DNA of 64,000 nucleotides, from positions 124,001 through 188,000 of the forward strand of contig JBNKKH010000009.1 in the NCBI GenBank assembly GCA_050291725.1, written 5' to 3'. Source of the stretch: JAAGZL01 sp050291725. GTDB lineage: Bacteria; Pseudomonadota; Gammaproteobacteria; Chromatiales; Chromatiaceae. Positions 35,938-45,763 of the stretch are shown piece after piece (positions within the stretch are counted from its first letter, which is position 1; each line of letters opens with the position of its first letter). Position numbers and translations under genes: made by a program. Under the pieces are notes generated by a model that ran no database searches, was not told where the DNA came from, and saw nothing but the letters and a program-made list of their open reading frames with translations.

Positions 35938-38451
35938 ATGTTTAAAACCACAAAGCTAGCAGGTCTGGTTAAATCAAAAGAAGCTTCCGATAATAAGAAG
36001 ATAGGTAGCAGTTCCTCAATTCAAATTACTGCTGTTACCGCCATAGCGGTTGCCACCTTTCTGGTCTGTTGGCTGACCTTCCAGGTTGTGCAAGGTTTCC
36101 TTAAGAGTGAGAGCATGGGGCGTGAAGTGAAAGCTAGCGCTGAAGGGGTGGCTCTCAATATATCTAATCAGATTAGCATCTATCAGCAGTTATTGAGTTC
36201 TATTGCTAAAGACAAACAATTAGTAGACATTTTTGAAACTGCTGACAACTCACTGCTGAGGAAAAAAGGGGAAGTGTTGCAGCAACAGTTGCAGTATGCA
36301 AAATATGTTCGGCTACTCCCGGTTGAATGGAATGATCAGAAAACAGGAGTTGGTCCCAAGCTTAGCTTTGCCTCCCTCTCTATGCTAAGAGATGCAGAAA
36401 AAACCGGCAGGGTTACTCTGGCTGAGGTGCACCAATTTAAGACCAAGCATCAGCATATTGCCATTGCAGCACCTGTGATAAAGGGTGGAGAAAAACCGCA
36501 AGTAGTCGGGGTGATCCTTCTCTCCCTCTCTATGGATGTTCTCAACAAGGCTATATCTGCTGTAACTACCCGTGCAGGGGATATATATGTTGAACAGGTG
36601 GTAGATGGGCAGTCACTGCTGCTCGTTTCCCATGGTGGATCCCGTAAGGGTGCAGATTCCAGCATGTACAATATTAGAGTTCCAAACTCCATTTGGAGTG
36701 TTGCCTACGCAGCAGAAGGGATATCTGTTGGCTGGGGTGATGGCCTTCTTCTGTTTGCAGTTCTAGCTACGGGGCTGGGTGCGATTGTGTTGGCTACCAT
36801 GATTTTATCGCGCCGCTTTAACAGCGCATTGGCTGATGATCAGAAACAGATATTGAAATCAGTTAAACAATTGCTGCTGGGGAAAACTGTTTCTGCTTCT
36901 AAGGCTAAAGTGCCAGAAATGCAGGAGACCATGGATCAGCTGGTGCGTATGAAGCAAGAGCATCGTGAGCTGGTTAAGCCTAAAACCAACAAAAAACAGC
37001 GTATAGATAAGGCTACGGGGCTACCGCAGATGGCGATAAAAGAGGAGGTGGTCGCTGCTCCACCCCCTGAGATGAATAGCGCTTTACCAAGTGTAATACT
37101 GCGCAATTATGATATCCGTGGGATTGTAGGCAAAGATCTAACAGGCGATGTGGTCTATAAGTTGGGCCGAGCTATTGGCAGTATGGCTTACGATAAGGGT
37201 GAGCAGGCAGTAATTGTGGCGCGGGATGGCCGTAAGTCAGGCTCAGAACTCTCGTCTGCTCTCTGTCGTGGGCTGATGGACAGCGGTAGAGATGTGATTG
37301 ATATTGGTATGGTTCCAACGCCGCTGCTCTATTTTGCAACCAACTTTTTAGGTAGTCGTTCTGGTGTAATGTTAACCGGTAGCCATAATCCACCAGATTA
37401 CAACGGTCTGAAGATAGTGATTGCAGGCGAGACTATCTCAGGTGAAATGATACAGGAGTTGGGTCGTCGTGTTGCCGTAGGGGATTTGTTGCAGGGTGAT
37501 GGATCTAGAACCGAACAAGATTTGTTGGGTGATTATCTAAATCGTGTGATTGAAGACGTACATGTGGCCAGGCCATTGAAGGTGGTGCTTGATTGCGGAA
37601 ATGGAGTGGGAGGAGTGGTTGCTCCTGTGCTGCTTAAGCAGCTAGGGTGCCAAGTAGCATCGCTCTACTGCGATGTTAACGGTGATTTTCCCAATCATCA
37701 TCCAGATCCCTCGAACCCAGAAAATTTAACTGCACTAATTGATGGTGTGAAAGCTAGCAAAGCAGATATTGGGATTGCACTAGATGGGGATGGTGATCGC
37801 ATAGGTGTTGTTGACTCAGAAGGGAATATTATCTGGCCAGATCGTCTTTTGATGCTGTTTGCGGTAGACCTTCTTGCACGGCAGCCCGGTGCAGATATCA
37901 TCTATGATGTTAAATGTAGCAGGCATCTTTCAGGGCAGATTCTGACCCATGGTGGCAGGCCGCTGATGTGGAAGAGTGGACACTCACTTATTAAAGCAAA
38001 GATGCGGGAGACAGGGGCGTTACTGGCTGGCGAGATGAGTGGACATATGTTTTTTAGAGAGCGCTGGTACGGTTTTGATGATGCTGTCTACGCCAGTGCC
38101 AGGTTGCTTGAGATATTGTCGAACGACTCTCGAAGCTCTGCAGAGATATTTGCTGAGCTTCCGGACAGTATGAATACCCCAGAGTTATCCATGTCTCTGC
38201 CTGAAGGTAAAAGCGTTGAGCTGGTAGATAAGCTTATTGCTAATGGCGATATGCCTGGAGCTAAAATAGTAAAGATTGATGGCATTCGCGCTGAATTTGA
38301 GCATGGTTGGGGTTTGATGCGGGCATCGAACACTATGCCTGCGCTAGTATTCAGATTTGAGGCTGATGATATTGATGGCTTAAAGTATGTGCAGGACGTA
38401 TTCAAACAGGAGTTGCTAAAGATTGACCCAGAACTAAAGCTGCCGTTTTGA
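35938..38451 (+). CDS. algC: Phosphomannomutase/phosphoglucomutase with membrane sensor-like N-terminus
   Basis: An 837-residue fusion. A membrane helix at about residues 29-54, a 210-residue presumably periplasmic region of mixed structure, a second helix at about 267-290 and a linker precede a complete alpha-phosphohexomutase from about residue 384. The phosphoserine loop TGSHNPP (serine 482), metal loop DGDGDRIG (about 616), sugar-binding GEMSGHMF and phosphate-binding RASNT are intact, so the mutase should be active on mannose and glucose phosphates for exopolysaccharide and LPS. ATG 35938 has GGGG eight bases upstream; TTG 35899 is an alternative. Pseudomonads also have dut-algC-argB. 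Why it is membrane-anchored is not evident. Confidence 0.92.
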   Translation: MFKTTKLAGLVKSKEASDNKKIGSSSSIQITAVTAIAVATFLVCWLTFQVVQGFLKSESMGREVKASAEGVALNISNQISIYQQLLSSIAKDKQLVDIFETADNSLLRKKGEVLQQQLQYAKYVRLLPVEWNDQKTGVGPKLSFASLSMLRDAEKTGRVTLAEVHQFKTKHQHIAIAAPVIKGGEKPQVVGVILLSLSMDVLNKAISAVTTRAGDIYVEQVVDGQSLLLVSHGGSRKGADSSMYNIRVPNSIWSVAYAAEGISVGWGDGLLLFAVLATGLGAIVLATMILSRRFNSALADDQKQILKSVKQLLLGKTVSASKAKVPEMQETMDQLVRMKQEHRELVKPKTNKKQRIDKATGLPQMAIKEEVVAAPPPEMNSALPSVILRNYDIRGIVGKDLTGDVVYKLGRAIGSMAYDKGEQAVIVARDGRKSGSELSSALCRGLMDSGRDVIDIGMVPTPLLYFATNFLGSRSGVMLTGSHNPPDYNGLKIVIAGETISGEMIQELGRRVAVGDLLQGDGSRTEQDLLGDYLNRVIEDVHVARPLKVVLDCGNGVGGVVAPVLLKQLGCQVASLYCDVNGDFPNHHPDPSNPENLTALIDGVKASKADIGIALDGDGDRIGVVDSEGNIIWPDRLLMLFAVDLLARQPGADIIYDVKCSRHLSGQILTHGGRPLMWKSGHSLIKAKMRETGALLAGEMSGHMFFRERWYGFDDAVYASARLLEILSNDSRSSAEIFAELPDSMNTPELSMSLPEGKSVELVDKLIANGDMPGAKIVKIDGIRAEFEHGWGLMRASNTMPALVFRFEADDIDGLKYVQDVFKQELLKIDPELKLPF

Positions 38452-38493
38452 ATATAATAGTAGCTTAACTACATAAACCTAAAGCGAATAATT

Positions 38494-39390
38494 ATGAGTC
38501 TTACCCACGAACAGGCAAGCAATGTCGCCCATGTGCTGACCGAGGCACTGCCCTACATAAAACGATTCAAGGGCAAAACTGTTGTCATTAAGTATGGTGG
38601 TAATGCCATGGTGGACAACGGCCTAAAGAACAGCTTTGCTCGTGATATCGTGTTAATGAAGCTAGTGGGTATCAATCCTGTAGTAGTGCATGGAGGCGGC
38701 CCCCAGATCGGCAAGCTGCTGGAGCGTTTGGGTAAAAGCACTGAATTTGTCCAGGGTATGAGAGTAACCGATAGCGAAACCATGGATGTGGTTGAGATGG
38801 TTCTTGGTGGTTTAGTAAATAAAGATATAGTTAACCTGATAAATCAGCATGGCGGTGGAGCTGTTGGACTTACCGGGAAGGATGGCGGGCTTATTTACGC
38901 GCGCAAGCTAAAAATCACTAAAGATGTACCAGAGCTAGAAGCGCCTGAGATTATAGATATAGGCCATGTGGGTGAGGTAGAGAGTATTGATGCCAGCGTG
39001 GTGAATATGGTGGTTAATGGGGGATTTATCCCTGTTATAGCACCTATTGGCATAGGGGGTGAAGGGGAGTCATATAATATCAATGCGGATCTGGTTGCCG
39101 GAAAGATTGCAGAGGTGTTGCAGGCGGAAAAACTTATCCTCTTGACCAATACAGAAGGTCTGTTGGATAAGAGTGGCGCTTTGCTAACAGGATTGTCGGC
39201 GGCAAGAGTGGCTGAATTGGAAGCGGATGGCACCATTCATGGCGGCATGCTGCCTAAGATTCGTTGTGCCCTTGATGCGGTAAATGCCGGGGTCAACTCA
39301 TCCCACATAATTGACGGACGGGTGCAGCACGCGGTGCTGCTTGAGCTGTTCACCGATGAGGGTGTGGGGACACTGATCCGCGCCAGTTGA
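38494..39390 (+). CDS. argB: Acetylglutamate kinase
   Basis: A 298-residue kinase of arginine synthesis. FKGKTVVIKYGGNAM (catalytic lysine and glycine loop), VVVHGGGPQIG and the NINADLVAG segment are conserved. The N-terminal helix of about 20 residues before the kinase fold resembles arginine-inhibited hexameric enzymes. It sits between algC and slmA. Confidence 0.97.
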   Translation: MSLTHEQASNVAHVLTEALPYIKRFKGKTVVIKYGGNAMVDNGLKNSFARDIVLMKLVGINPVVVHGGGPQIGKLLERLGKSTEFVQGMRVTDSETMDVVEMVLGGLVNKDIVNLINQHGGGAVGLTGKDGGLIYARKLKITKDVPELEAPEIIDIGHVGEVESIDASVVNMVVNGGFIPVIAPIGIGGEGESYNINADLVAGKIAEVLQAEKLILLTNTEGLLDKSGALLTGLSAARVAELEADGTIHGGMLPKIRCALDAVNAGVNSSHIIDGRVQHAVLLELFTDEGVGTLIRAS

Positions 39391-39394
39391 GTCA

Positions 39395-39982
39395 ATGAAA
39401 GCGAAGATCCCGCGTAAGCAGCTTATTCTTGAAGCGCTTGCTGCAGAGCTGGAAAACAGCCCTGGGGCAAGAATTACCATCGCTATTCTGGCTCGAGCAT
39501 CTGGTATTACAGAAGCTGCCCTCTATAGGCATTTTGCCAGTAAGGCGCAGATGTATGATGCTTTGATTGGCTTTGCAGAAGAAACGCTTTTTACGCGTAT
39601 TAATCAAATTCTGAATGAGGAGAAGGATACAGCTGCTCGCTGTGCGCAGATTATATATCTGTTGTTGGGGTTTGCTGAACGCAATCCGGGCATTGCTCGG
39701 GTGCTCCTGGGTGATGCCTTGGTGGGCGAAGAGGATAGACTGCGCTCGCGAGTAGATCGATTGTTCAGCAGATTGGAAACCCAGCTTAAGCAAATATTAC
39801 GTGAATCTAGGTTGCGTGATGATGTTGTTGGTACGCTAGCGGTGGATGATAGCGTAGAGATTTTGCTGGGATTTGTAGAGGGGCGAATGCACCGCTTTGT
39901 GCGCTCTCAATTTAACAAAAGACCGCTTGATCGTTGGGAACAGCAGTGGAGCATTATTGCCTCCACTCTATTCGCTGGTTAG
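39395..39982 (+). CDS. slmA: Nucleoid-occlusion regulator SlmA
   Basis: A 195-residue TetR-type protein starting KAKIPRKQLILEALAAELENSPGARITIAILARASGITEAALYRHFASK, with the helix-turn-helix near residues 30-50. SlmA binds chromosomal sites and blocks FtsZ ring assembly over the nucleoid. Located directly after argB (4-bp gap) as in many relatives. Confidence 0.94.
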   Translation: MKAKIPRKQLILEALAAELENSPGARITIAILARASGITEAALYRHFASKAQMYDALIGFAEETLFTRINQILNEEKDTAARCAQIIYLLLGFAERNPGIARVLLGDALVGEEDRLRSRVDRLFSRLETQLKQILRESRLRDDVVGTLAVDDSVEILLGFVEGRMHRFVRSQFNKRPLDRWEQQWSIIASTLFAG

Positions 39983-39988
39983 TTTAGT

Positions 39989-40984
39989 TTACTGTTTGTT
40001 ATCGACTGTTGTTGTAGCGCCCATCACATATCTTTTGAATCCGTTCTTGATTTTCATGACTTCCTCACTCTCGCAGAACTGTTCCCCCTTCTTGGAGTCT
40101 TTGCACTGCAGGTCAAAGAAGATGTTTTCACCAGTCTCATCTTCCTTGGTTAAGCGCGAAAGGGTAATGCTGATGCCGTCATCCTGTTTTGGAGTCGCGG
40201 TCATGATTACCGATTCGCTCTGCAGCTCAATTGTAGTTGTGGCATGCTCGAGCGCATACTTTTCTGCCTTCTCCCAGTATGTATTGCAGACCTCTTTTGT
40301 TGAGCAAGGAACAACATAGTCAAGTTGGGAGGTTCTGGTCTGCCTTTTGATCTCCTTGGGACGCTTGGTATTTAACCTCTGAAGTTCACGAAACCGCTTC
40401 AGGTCTGCGTCAGCTTTCTTTTTGATGTCCTCCTTGCTATTTTCTTGTTTGATAATAGAAGCGTAGTTGTCCTTTAGCGTCTGTTTGGTATTGGCAATAT
40501 CTTGTAGTAGCTTTTTAGATGGCTTTTTCCCCATGCGCTCCATGTTAGCAGCACGGTTTTGCATATTTTCCAGTTGCATCTTGGATTGATTAGTGTTGCT
40601 TTTGGTTATCCCTATCATGACATCGATGGCTGTAAGCTTGCCCTCCATCGCCATGATTATGTCGTCTTCATTACGAAATGTGTTGAGCAGTACTTTGTCA
40701 TCTGCTTTCTGTTTCTCAATTACCTTTTCTCGCTCCTTTCTAAGTCTTTCCAGCTCTTTCTCCTGAGCGACCTCTTCGGGAGTTTTAGCCCGTCCCACTC
40801 GATTAATCTCAACGCCCTCCTTGTTTAGCTCAGAGCGAGAATTTTGGGCCTGTTCCGGTGGTAGCTTATCTGTGTAGTGGGTTTTGCCGTTGTCATCCAC
40901 CCACTTATACAATTTAGCCGTAGCTGGCTGAATCAGAAATAGAGTTAAAGCTATGTAACAAAGTAGAGGTACTCTATATTGCAT
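39989..40984 (-). CDS. DUF4124 coiled-coil exported protein
   Basis: A 331-residue protein with a signal peptide ending near QPATA, then a DUF4124 motif (KLYKWVDDNGKTHYTDKLPP), a highly charged coiled coil over about residues 65-215 and a small globular C-terminal part. Envelope location is inferred; function unknown. Convergent with slmA, 6 bp apart. It is longer than the DUF4124 protein at 2442-2900 and shares only the N-terminal motif with it. Confidence 0.8.
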   Translation of the reverse strand: MQYRVPLLCYIALTLFLIQPATAKLYKWVDDNGKTHYTDKLPPEQAQNSRSELNKEGVEINRVGRAKTPEEVAQEKELERLRKEREKVIEKQKADDKVLLNTFRNEDDIIMAMEGKLTAIDVMIGITKSNTNQSKMQLENMQNRAANMERMGKKPSKKLLQDIANTKQTLKDNYASIIKQENSKEDIKKKADADLKRFRELQRLNTKRPKEIKRQTRTSQLDYVVPCSTKEVCNTYWEKAEKYALEHATTTIELQSESVIMTATPKQDDGISITLSRLTKEDETGENIFFDLQCKDSKKGEQFCESEEVMKIKNGFKRYVMGATTTVDNKQ

Positions 40985-41033
40985 GACGTAAGTGGCTCCA
41001 GAATTAGATGTCTATAGCATAGACGATTGCTTT

Positions 41034-42518
41034 CTATGAGTGAATAGTAGAGTTCTTTCCAAGCGATAGCAGCCAGCCGCTAACAAGAATGGCAATAGTT
41101 CCTGCCAAGCCTGTCAATAGCGGATGGAAGGGAAGAGTTACCCATTGTGGGATAAGCTCAAACTTTGGTAGCAGATTGTTCCAAGCAACCACTAGAATGC
41201 CTATAACTGTGGCAATCTGTGCTGCTTGTGCATTTGCAGCAGGTACCATAAGTCCGAGCAGAAACAGTCCCAACATGCCACCGCCAAATACGGCGGAGAT
41301 TTGCCACCATACATCCAGCGCCGTCTTTACCTCAATCATAAGCAGGGCGGCACCGGTGCCGACTATGCCGATGATAATGGTAGTCCAGCGGGTTATGGAG
41401 AGAAGTTTATGGTCATCTGTGTTATCTCGTTTCCATTTGCTATAAAAGTCAATGGCCCAAACTGTGGCTGAGGTGTTGAGGCTGGAGTCCAGCGTGCTCA
41501 TCCCGGCTGCCAGAACTGCGGCTATTACAATGCCAACCACTCCTGTTGGTAGTTGAGTCACTATGAAGAATGGAAATATCTGATCTGGCTTGGCAGGTAG
41601 GTCTGGATTTGGCATGGCCTGATAGTAGATAAACAGCATAGTGCCAATAAGAAAGAAAAGGGCAGAGACCGGAATATAGGTGAGACCGCCGATCCACATG
41701 GAGCGCACCGCCTCTGCGTCCGATTTTGCCGCTAGGAAGCGCTGCACATAGTTTTGGTCTACGCCAAAGTTCTTCAGATTCTCCGCAATAGCAAAAAACA
41801 TTACTACCCAAAAGCCCTGTACTGCTAGATCCCAATCCATGGTTCCCAGCGAAAATTTTCCCTGCTCCACGGCGCTATTCAGAGCCGCTGCAGCGCCTCC
41901 TGGTATATTCAGCATAAGCAGGAGCAAGCATATTAGCGCACCGCCCAGTAACACTATAGACTGCACCACGTCGGTCCAGATTACCGCCTCGAAGCCACCT
42001 GCAGCGGTATAGGCAATAGTCAGAAGGCCAAGAGCAAGAATGACTGTTGTCAGGTCCCAACCCAGAAGCTGGCTTACCGCAAGTGCCACCAGATATAGCA
42101 CCACCGCTATGCGTCCTATCTGTAGCAATATCAGGCTGATTCCAGCGTAGGCTCTGGCCCAGTAGCCAAAACGATCCTCCAGATGTTGGTAGGCAGTAGT
42201 TGCTACTCGCTTGCGATAGAAAGGTATAAAGAAGTAACCAGCGATAATGCAGGCGATGGGCAGGCTCAGAGAGAAAACAAACGGATTCCAGTTACTGGCG
42301 AAAGATTTTCCTGGGTTGGCCAGAAAGCTGATACTGCTGAGGTAGGTGCCAAGAATTGAGATGCCAATAGCCCAGCCGGGAAGTCTGCGGCTGCCCAGTA
42401 CATAGGCCTCCATGGTTTTGTTGCGTTTTATAAACCAAGCGCCAAATGCTGCTGTGCCTAGCAGATAGAGAGTTACAATAATTAGATCAAGGCTGGGCAG
42501 AGTTGTGGTTTCAACCAT
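41034..42518 (-). CDS. Sodium/solute symporter (SSS family)
   Basis: A 494-residue membrane protein with about 13 helices. The SSS signature region is seen in YTAAGGFEAVIWTDVVQ, with early SRRLPGWAIGISILGTYLSSISFLA. The family uses the sodium gradient to import sugars, amino acids, nucleosides or organic anions. The substrate cannot be told. The closest-looking members are SGLT-like bacterial symporters. Followed by pyrE with a 27-bp gap, but in a different functional class. Confidence 0.87.
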   Translation of the reverse strand: MVETTTLPSLDLIIVTLYLLGTAAFGAWFIKRNKTMEAYVLGSRRLPGWAIGISILGTYLSSISFLANPGKSFASNWNPFVFSLSLPIACIIAGYFFIPFYRKRVATTAYQHLEDRFGYWARAYAGISLILLQIGRIAVVLYLVALAVSQLLGWDLTTVILALGLLTIAYTAAGGFEAVIWTDVVQSIVLLGGALICLLLLMLNIPGGAAAALNSAVEQGKFSLGTMDWDLAVQGFWVVMFFAIAENLKNFGVDQNYVQRFLAAKSDAEAVRSMWIGGLTYIPVSALFFLIGTMLFIYYQAMPNPDLPAKPDQIFPFFIVTQLPTGVVGIVIAAVLAAGMSTLDSSLNTSATVWAIDFYSKWKRDNTDDHKLLSITRWTTIIIGIVGTGAALLMIEVKTALDVWWQISAVFGGGMLGLFLLGLMVPAANAQAAQIATVIGILVVAWNNLLPKFELIPQWVTLPFHPLLTGLAGTIAILVSGWLLSLGKNSTIHS

Positions 42519-42545
42519 CTGTTTTGGTTCCGGTTATTATTTATT

Positions 42546-43187
42546 TTAGATTCCGTAGTGGTTGCGATACTCAGTTATGCGTTTTAGGTCGTCTTCACAA
42601 TCTTCTTTCTTCTCAAGATAAGATATCAGGTATTCCAGTTTAGATATGGCTGCAACTGGCAGGCCGTATTCACACTCTATCTCCTGAATAGCAGAGAGCT
42701 CGCCTGTGCCGCGCTCTTGGCGATCCAGAGCGATAAACACCGCTGCTGGGGTTGCGCCCTGATGGGTGATTAACTGCATGGATTCCCGAATAGCAGTTCC
42801 AGCGGTGATAACGTCATCTATTATTGCAATTTTGCCCTGCAACGGATGGCCCACAATAGTTCCACCTTCGCCGTGATCCTTCGCCTCCTTACGGTTAAAG
42901 GCGTAGGGGATATCAATTGCATGGTGATCAAATAGAGCGGCGGCGGTAACAGCAGCTAAGGGGATCCCCTTGTAGGCTGGTCCATACAGCAGATCGAACT
43001 CTATGCCGGAATCCACAATGGCCTGGGCATAGAAGCGGCCCAGACGAGCGAGACTAGAACCGCTGTTAAACAGGCCGGCATTAAAAAAATATGGACTGAC
43101 GCGCCCCGATTTTAGGGTGAACTCACCGAAGCGCAACACTCCGGTCTCAAGAGCGAAATCGATAAACTCTCGTTGATAATCTTGCAT
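42546..43187 (-). CDS. pyrE: Orotate phosphoribosyltransferase
   Basis: A 213-residue enzyme (same as E. coli). LLYGPAYKGIPLAAVTAAAL, FNRKEAKDHGEGG and the PRPP loop IIDDVITAGTAIRES are conserved. It makes OMP from orotate and PRPP. ATG 43187 has GGAG six bases upstream; a start at 43199 is less likely. Confidence 0.97.
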   Translation of the reverse strand: MQDYQREFIDFALETGVLRFGEFTLKSGRVSPYFFNAGLFNSGSSLARLGRFYAQAIVDSGIEFDLLYGPAYKGIPLAAVTAAALFDHHAIDIPYAFNRKEAKDHGEGGTIVGHPLQGKIAIIDDVITAGTAIRESMQLITHQGATPAAVFIALDRQERGTGELSAIQEIECEYGLPVAAISKLEYLISYLEKKEDCEDDLKRITEYRNHYGI

Positions 43188-43246
43188 AATTGACTCCAAA
43201 TATTCTTTTGCATATTGTCCGCATGCCTGGCGGCGGATGCAACGGG

Positions 43247-43555
43247 TTATTCTTCTAAAGTCGGTAAACCCAAGCTGAAATCCTGCAATTGGGTTCCGAG
43301 CATTACTATATGGCCGGTATGGCGGGTTACTCTCTCTTCACTAAAATCGAAGCGAAAGGTGCGGCGTAGGCGCAGGCCGCTGTTGGTGCGGCCGATACCA
43401 ATACGACTGAGGGATACGGTTTGATCTAAGAACTGCACGCCACGCATTTCACATGCCTTAGCGCAGGTGGCTGTGGCCATCTCCCGAGCCCGGGCACTAT
43501 CTAGCCAGAACCAGATAATAAGAGCGATAAATAGGATGCCTGAGAGAGAGTTCAT
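43247..43555 (-). CDS. DUF3301 small membrane-anchored protein
   Basis: A 102-residue protein starting with one membrane helix (LSGILFIALIIWFWLDSARARE), followed by a basic, beta-rich domain (QFLDQTVSLSRIGIGRTNSGLRLRRTFRFDFSEE) with conserved cysteines in ATCAKACEM. This pattern matches DUF3301, of unknown function. ATG 43555 fits the family start; the reading frame extends further upstream without support. Confidence 0.8.
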   Translation of the reverse strand: MNSLSGILFIALIIWFWLDSARAREMATATCAKACEMRGVQFLDQTVSLSRIGIGRTNSGLRLRRTFRFDFSEERVTRHTGHIVMLGTQLQDFSLGLPTLEE

Positions 43556-43597
43556 AAATGATATGCTATATGGACTGTGGCGGAGGGTAAAAATCCT

Positions 43598-44098
43598 ATG
43601 TGCAAAATAGAGATTGTGCAGGCAGATATTACACGGCTTGAGGTGGATGCCATAGTAAATGCCGCCAATAGTTCTCTGCTCGGCGGTGGTGGGGTGGATG
43701 GAGCTATCCATCGGGCCGCAGGCCCAGAACTGCTGGAGGCGTGCAAACTCTTAGGTGGTTGCCCCACCGGGGAGGCGCGTATCACGCCCGGATTTAAACT
43801 TCCGGCTAAATGGGTGATCCACACTGTAGGTCCGGTCTGGAGGGATGGAGTTAGTGGTGAGCCAGAGCAGTTGCGCGATTGCTATGAGAATTCACTGGCT
43901 CTGGCGCGGAAAAACGGTGTAACCAGCATCGCTTTCCCTGGAATAAGCACAGGCGTATATGGCTACCCTAAGCCCAAGGCGGCTAGAGTTGCCTTGCGCT
44001 CGATGCTCTCATCCCAGGGGGTTGAGCAAATTATTGCCTGCTGCTTTTCTGCGGAGGATGCAGAGCTGTACCGAGAGCTGCTTGAGGAGTTGCAATGA
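43598..44098 (+). CDS. Macro-domain ADP-ribose hydrolase
   Basis: A 166-residue macro domain of the YmdB/MacroD type. The motifs QADITRLEVDAIVNAANSSLLGGGGVDGAIHRAAG and GISTGVYGYPKPKAA, forming the ADP-ribose pocket, are intact. Members remove ADP-ribose from proteins or act on O-acetyl-ADP-ribose. ATG 43598 fits the family start; GTG 43577 would add seven residues. It overlaps the next gene by 4 bp (ATGA). Confidence 0.93.
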   Translation: MCKIEIVQADITRLEVDAIVNAANSSLLGGGGVDGAIHRAAGPELLEACKLLGGCPTGEARITPGFKLPAKWVIHTVGPVWRDGVSGEPEQLRDCYENSLALARKNGVTSIAFPGISTGVYGYPKPKAARVALRSMLSSQGVEQIIACCFSAEDAELYRELLEELQ

Positions 44099-44355
44099 GT
44101 GAGCAAAAACCTAATCTGTTGCAGCGGTTGGATGAGATTCCTATTTCCACCCTGGCGCTAGCGGCCCTCTTATTGGGGTTGGCGCCACTGTTTCCTGAGC
44201 CCCACTTATGGCAAAAGCTAAAAATGCTGGTGGTGGGAGAGCTAGTACGGCCACTGGATATTTTTGATCTCTTAATGCACAGCACGCCATCGTTGCTGCT
44301 GGTTATAAGGCTGGCTCGATTGGGGAAGAGTAAAAATGAAGAGACAGCAGCTTAA
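44095..44355 (+). CDS. Small membrane protein of unknown function
   Basis: An 86-residue protein with a membrane helix (ISTLALAALLLGLAPLFP) and a probable second hydrophobic segment around LLLVIRLARL. The central sequence VRPLDIFDLLMHSTPSLLL looks conserved in proteobacterial small membrane proteins, but no function is known to me. Overlap with the macro gene implies co-translation. Confidence 0.7.
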   Translation: MSEQKPNLLQRLDEIPISTLALAALLLGLAPLFPEPHLWQKLKMLVVGELVRPLDIFDLLMHSTPSLLLVIRLARLGKSKNEETAA

Positions 44356-44356
44356 A

Positions 44357-45166
44357 TTAGCTAAATCTTTTTGATTGGGTCAGCCGCTCCAATCGCAACC
44401 TCTGTCGCTGGTCAAACAGATGCTTTGAGCTTATCCATACTGCGGTGATTGCACCCAGGCCGGTGCCGGAGGCTATCAACAGCAGTATCATGATCTGATA
44501 TTTTGCCGCCTCCAGAGGCGGGCTCCCTGCTAATATCTGCCCTGTCATCATACCGGGTAGGCTAACAACGCCTGCTGCGGCCATGGCGTTGATGATTGGA
44601 ATAAGCCCGGAGCGCAGGGCTTCTCGGCGGATATCGGTGATAGCGCTGTTCCATCCTTCTCCCAGAATCAATCTTGCTTCAATATTTCCCCGCTGCAGCC
44701 AGGCGTTCTGGGTAAGGTTATCCATGGCTATAGCGATCCCTGTCATGGTGTTGCCCAGCAACATGCCAAGCAGCGGTATCAAATACTGCGGCGTGTACCA
44801 AGGGTCTACTTCTACTACCAGATGCAGGGCCAGCAGAGTAACGCTAAAGGATGAGATGAACATGGATATGGAACCTATCCCCATGCCCCAAGGTCCGGTG
44901 AAACGTCTCTTCTGGCGCGCCATGACTTCGTAACCAGCCATGGTGAGCATAAACAGAGTGAGAAGACCGATAAGATAAGGGTTGGACTGGGCGAACAAAG
45001 TATTCAATACCAGCCCCAGCAGACCCAGTTGAATCACGCTACGCACGGTTGCCAGTAGCAGCCTCCCTTCCACCCCTAGTTGCAGCCGCCATGAGATGAA
45101 TGCCAGGAGCAGAACCAGAGTGGCAGCGATAGAGAGATCCAGTGTAGATAGGCTAATTAGCTCCAC
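44357..45166 (-). CDS. fetB: ABC permease, FetB/YbbM (UPF0014) family
   Basis: A 269-residue membrane protein with about seven helices, matching UPF0014 (RLLLATVRSVIQLGLLGLVL, GMLLGNTMTGIAIAMDNL and VSLPGMMTGQILAGSPPLEAAKYQI). In E. coli FetAB exports iron. GTG start, overlapping the ATPase gene by 10 bp. Iron export is inferred from family. Confidence 0.9.
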   Translation of the reverse strand: MELISLSTLDLSIAATLVLLLAFISWRLQLGVEGRLLLATVRSVIQLGLLGLVLNTLFAQSNPYLIGLLTLFMLTMAGYEVMARQKRRFTGPWGMGIGSISMFISSFSVTLLALHLVVEVDPWYTPQYLIPLLGMLLGNTMTGIAIAMDNLTQNAWLQRGNIEARLILGEGWNSAITDIRREALRSGLIPIINAMAAAGVVSLPGMMTGQILAGSPPLEAAKYQIMILLLIASGTGLGAITAVWISSKHLFDQRQRLRLERLTQSKRFS

Positions 45167-45759
45167 TGCTCTAACTCCAGCTTTCCGTTGGTAATGGCAT
45201 AGCTTTGGTCGCTCACCCGTCTGCGCTGTTCCAGGTTATGGCTTACCCAAAGCACTGCGCAGCTGTTTTCTCTGCGGTAGTGGTTAATCACCTCTTCAAC
45301 CCGTTGGCAGTTCTCGGAATCCAGGTTGGCGCTAGGTTCATCCAGCAGTAGCACTTCAGGTCGGTTGGAGAGGAGACGCGCGAGGGCAAGGCGCTGACGC
45401 TCTCCGCTGGAGAGTCTGCTTATCTCCCACTCCAAACACTCCTGCTGAAATCCCAGATCGAACAGTAGGGCAGGGTCAATAGCTGGAAGATGTTGATTAA
45501 CTTTCATATGCCACCAGTGGCTCTCAGTGGGCAACAGGCCTACTCGTCTGCGCCATTCTGATGGGCTTAGACTTTCCTGAGTAGCGTCACCAACTAGCGC
45601 TTCTCCGGCGTGTGGGTCCAGGTCGGCTAGTGCACGCAGCAATAGGGTCTTGCCAGAGCCGGAGGGGCCGCTGAGGGTGACGCACTCTCCAGCATCTAAA
45701 GTAAGATCTATGGGGTCGAGATGGCGGCTTTGGAACTGGATCAGGGATAGAGAAGACAT
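45157..45759 (-). CDS. fetA: ABC ATPase, FetA/YbbL family
   Basis: A 200-residue ATPase with Walker A GPSGSGKTLLLRAL, signature LSSGERQRLALARLL, Walker B VLLLDEPSANLD and the H-loop WVSHN. It is the partner of the overlapping UPF0014 permease. Short length is normal for this family. Confidence 0.92.
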   Translation of the reverse strand: MSSLSLIQFQSRHLDPIDLTLDAGECVTLSGPSGSGKTLLLRALADLDPHAGEALVGDATQESLSPSEWRRRVGLLPTESHWWHMKVNQHLPAIDPALLFDLGFQQECLEWEISRLSSGERQRLALARLLSNRPEVLLLDEPSANLDSENCQRVEEVINHYRRENSCAVLWVSHNLEQRRRVSDQSYAITNGKLELEQWS

Positions 45760-45763
45760 CTGT

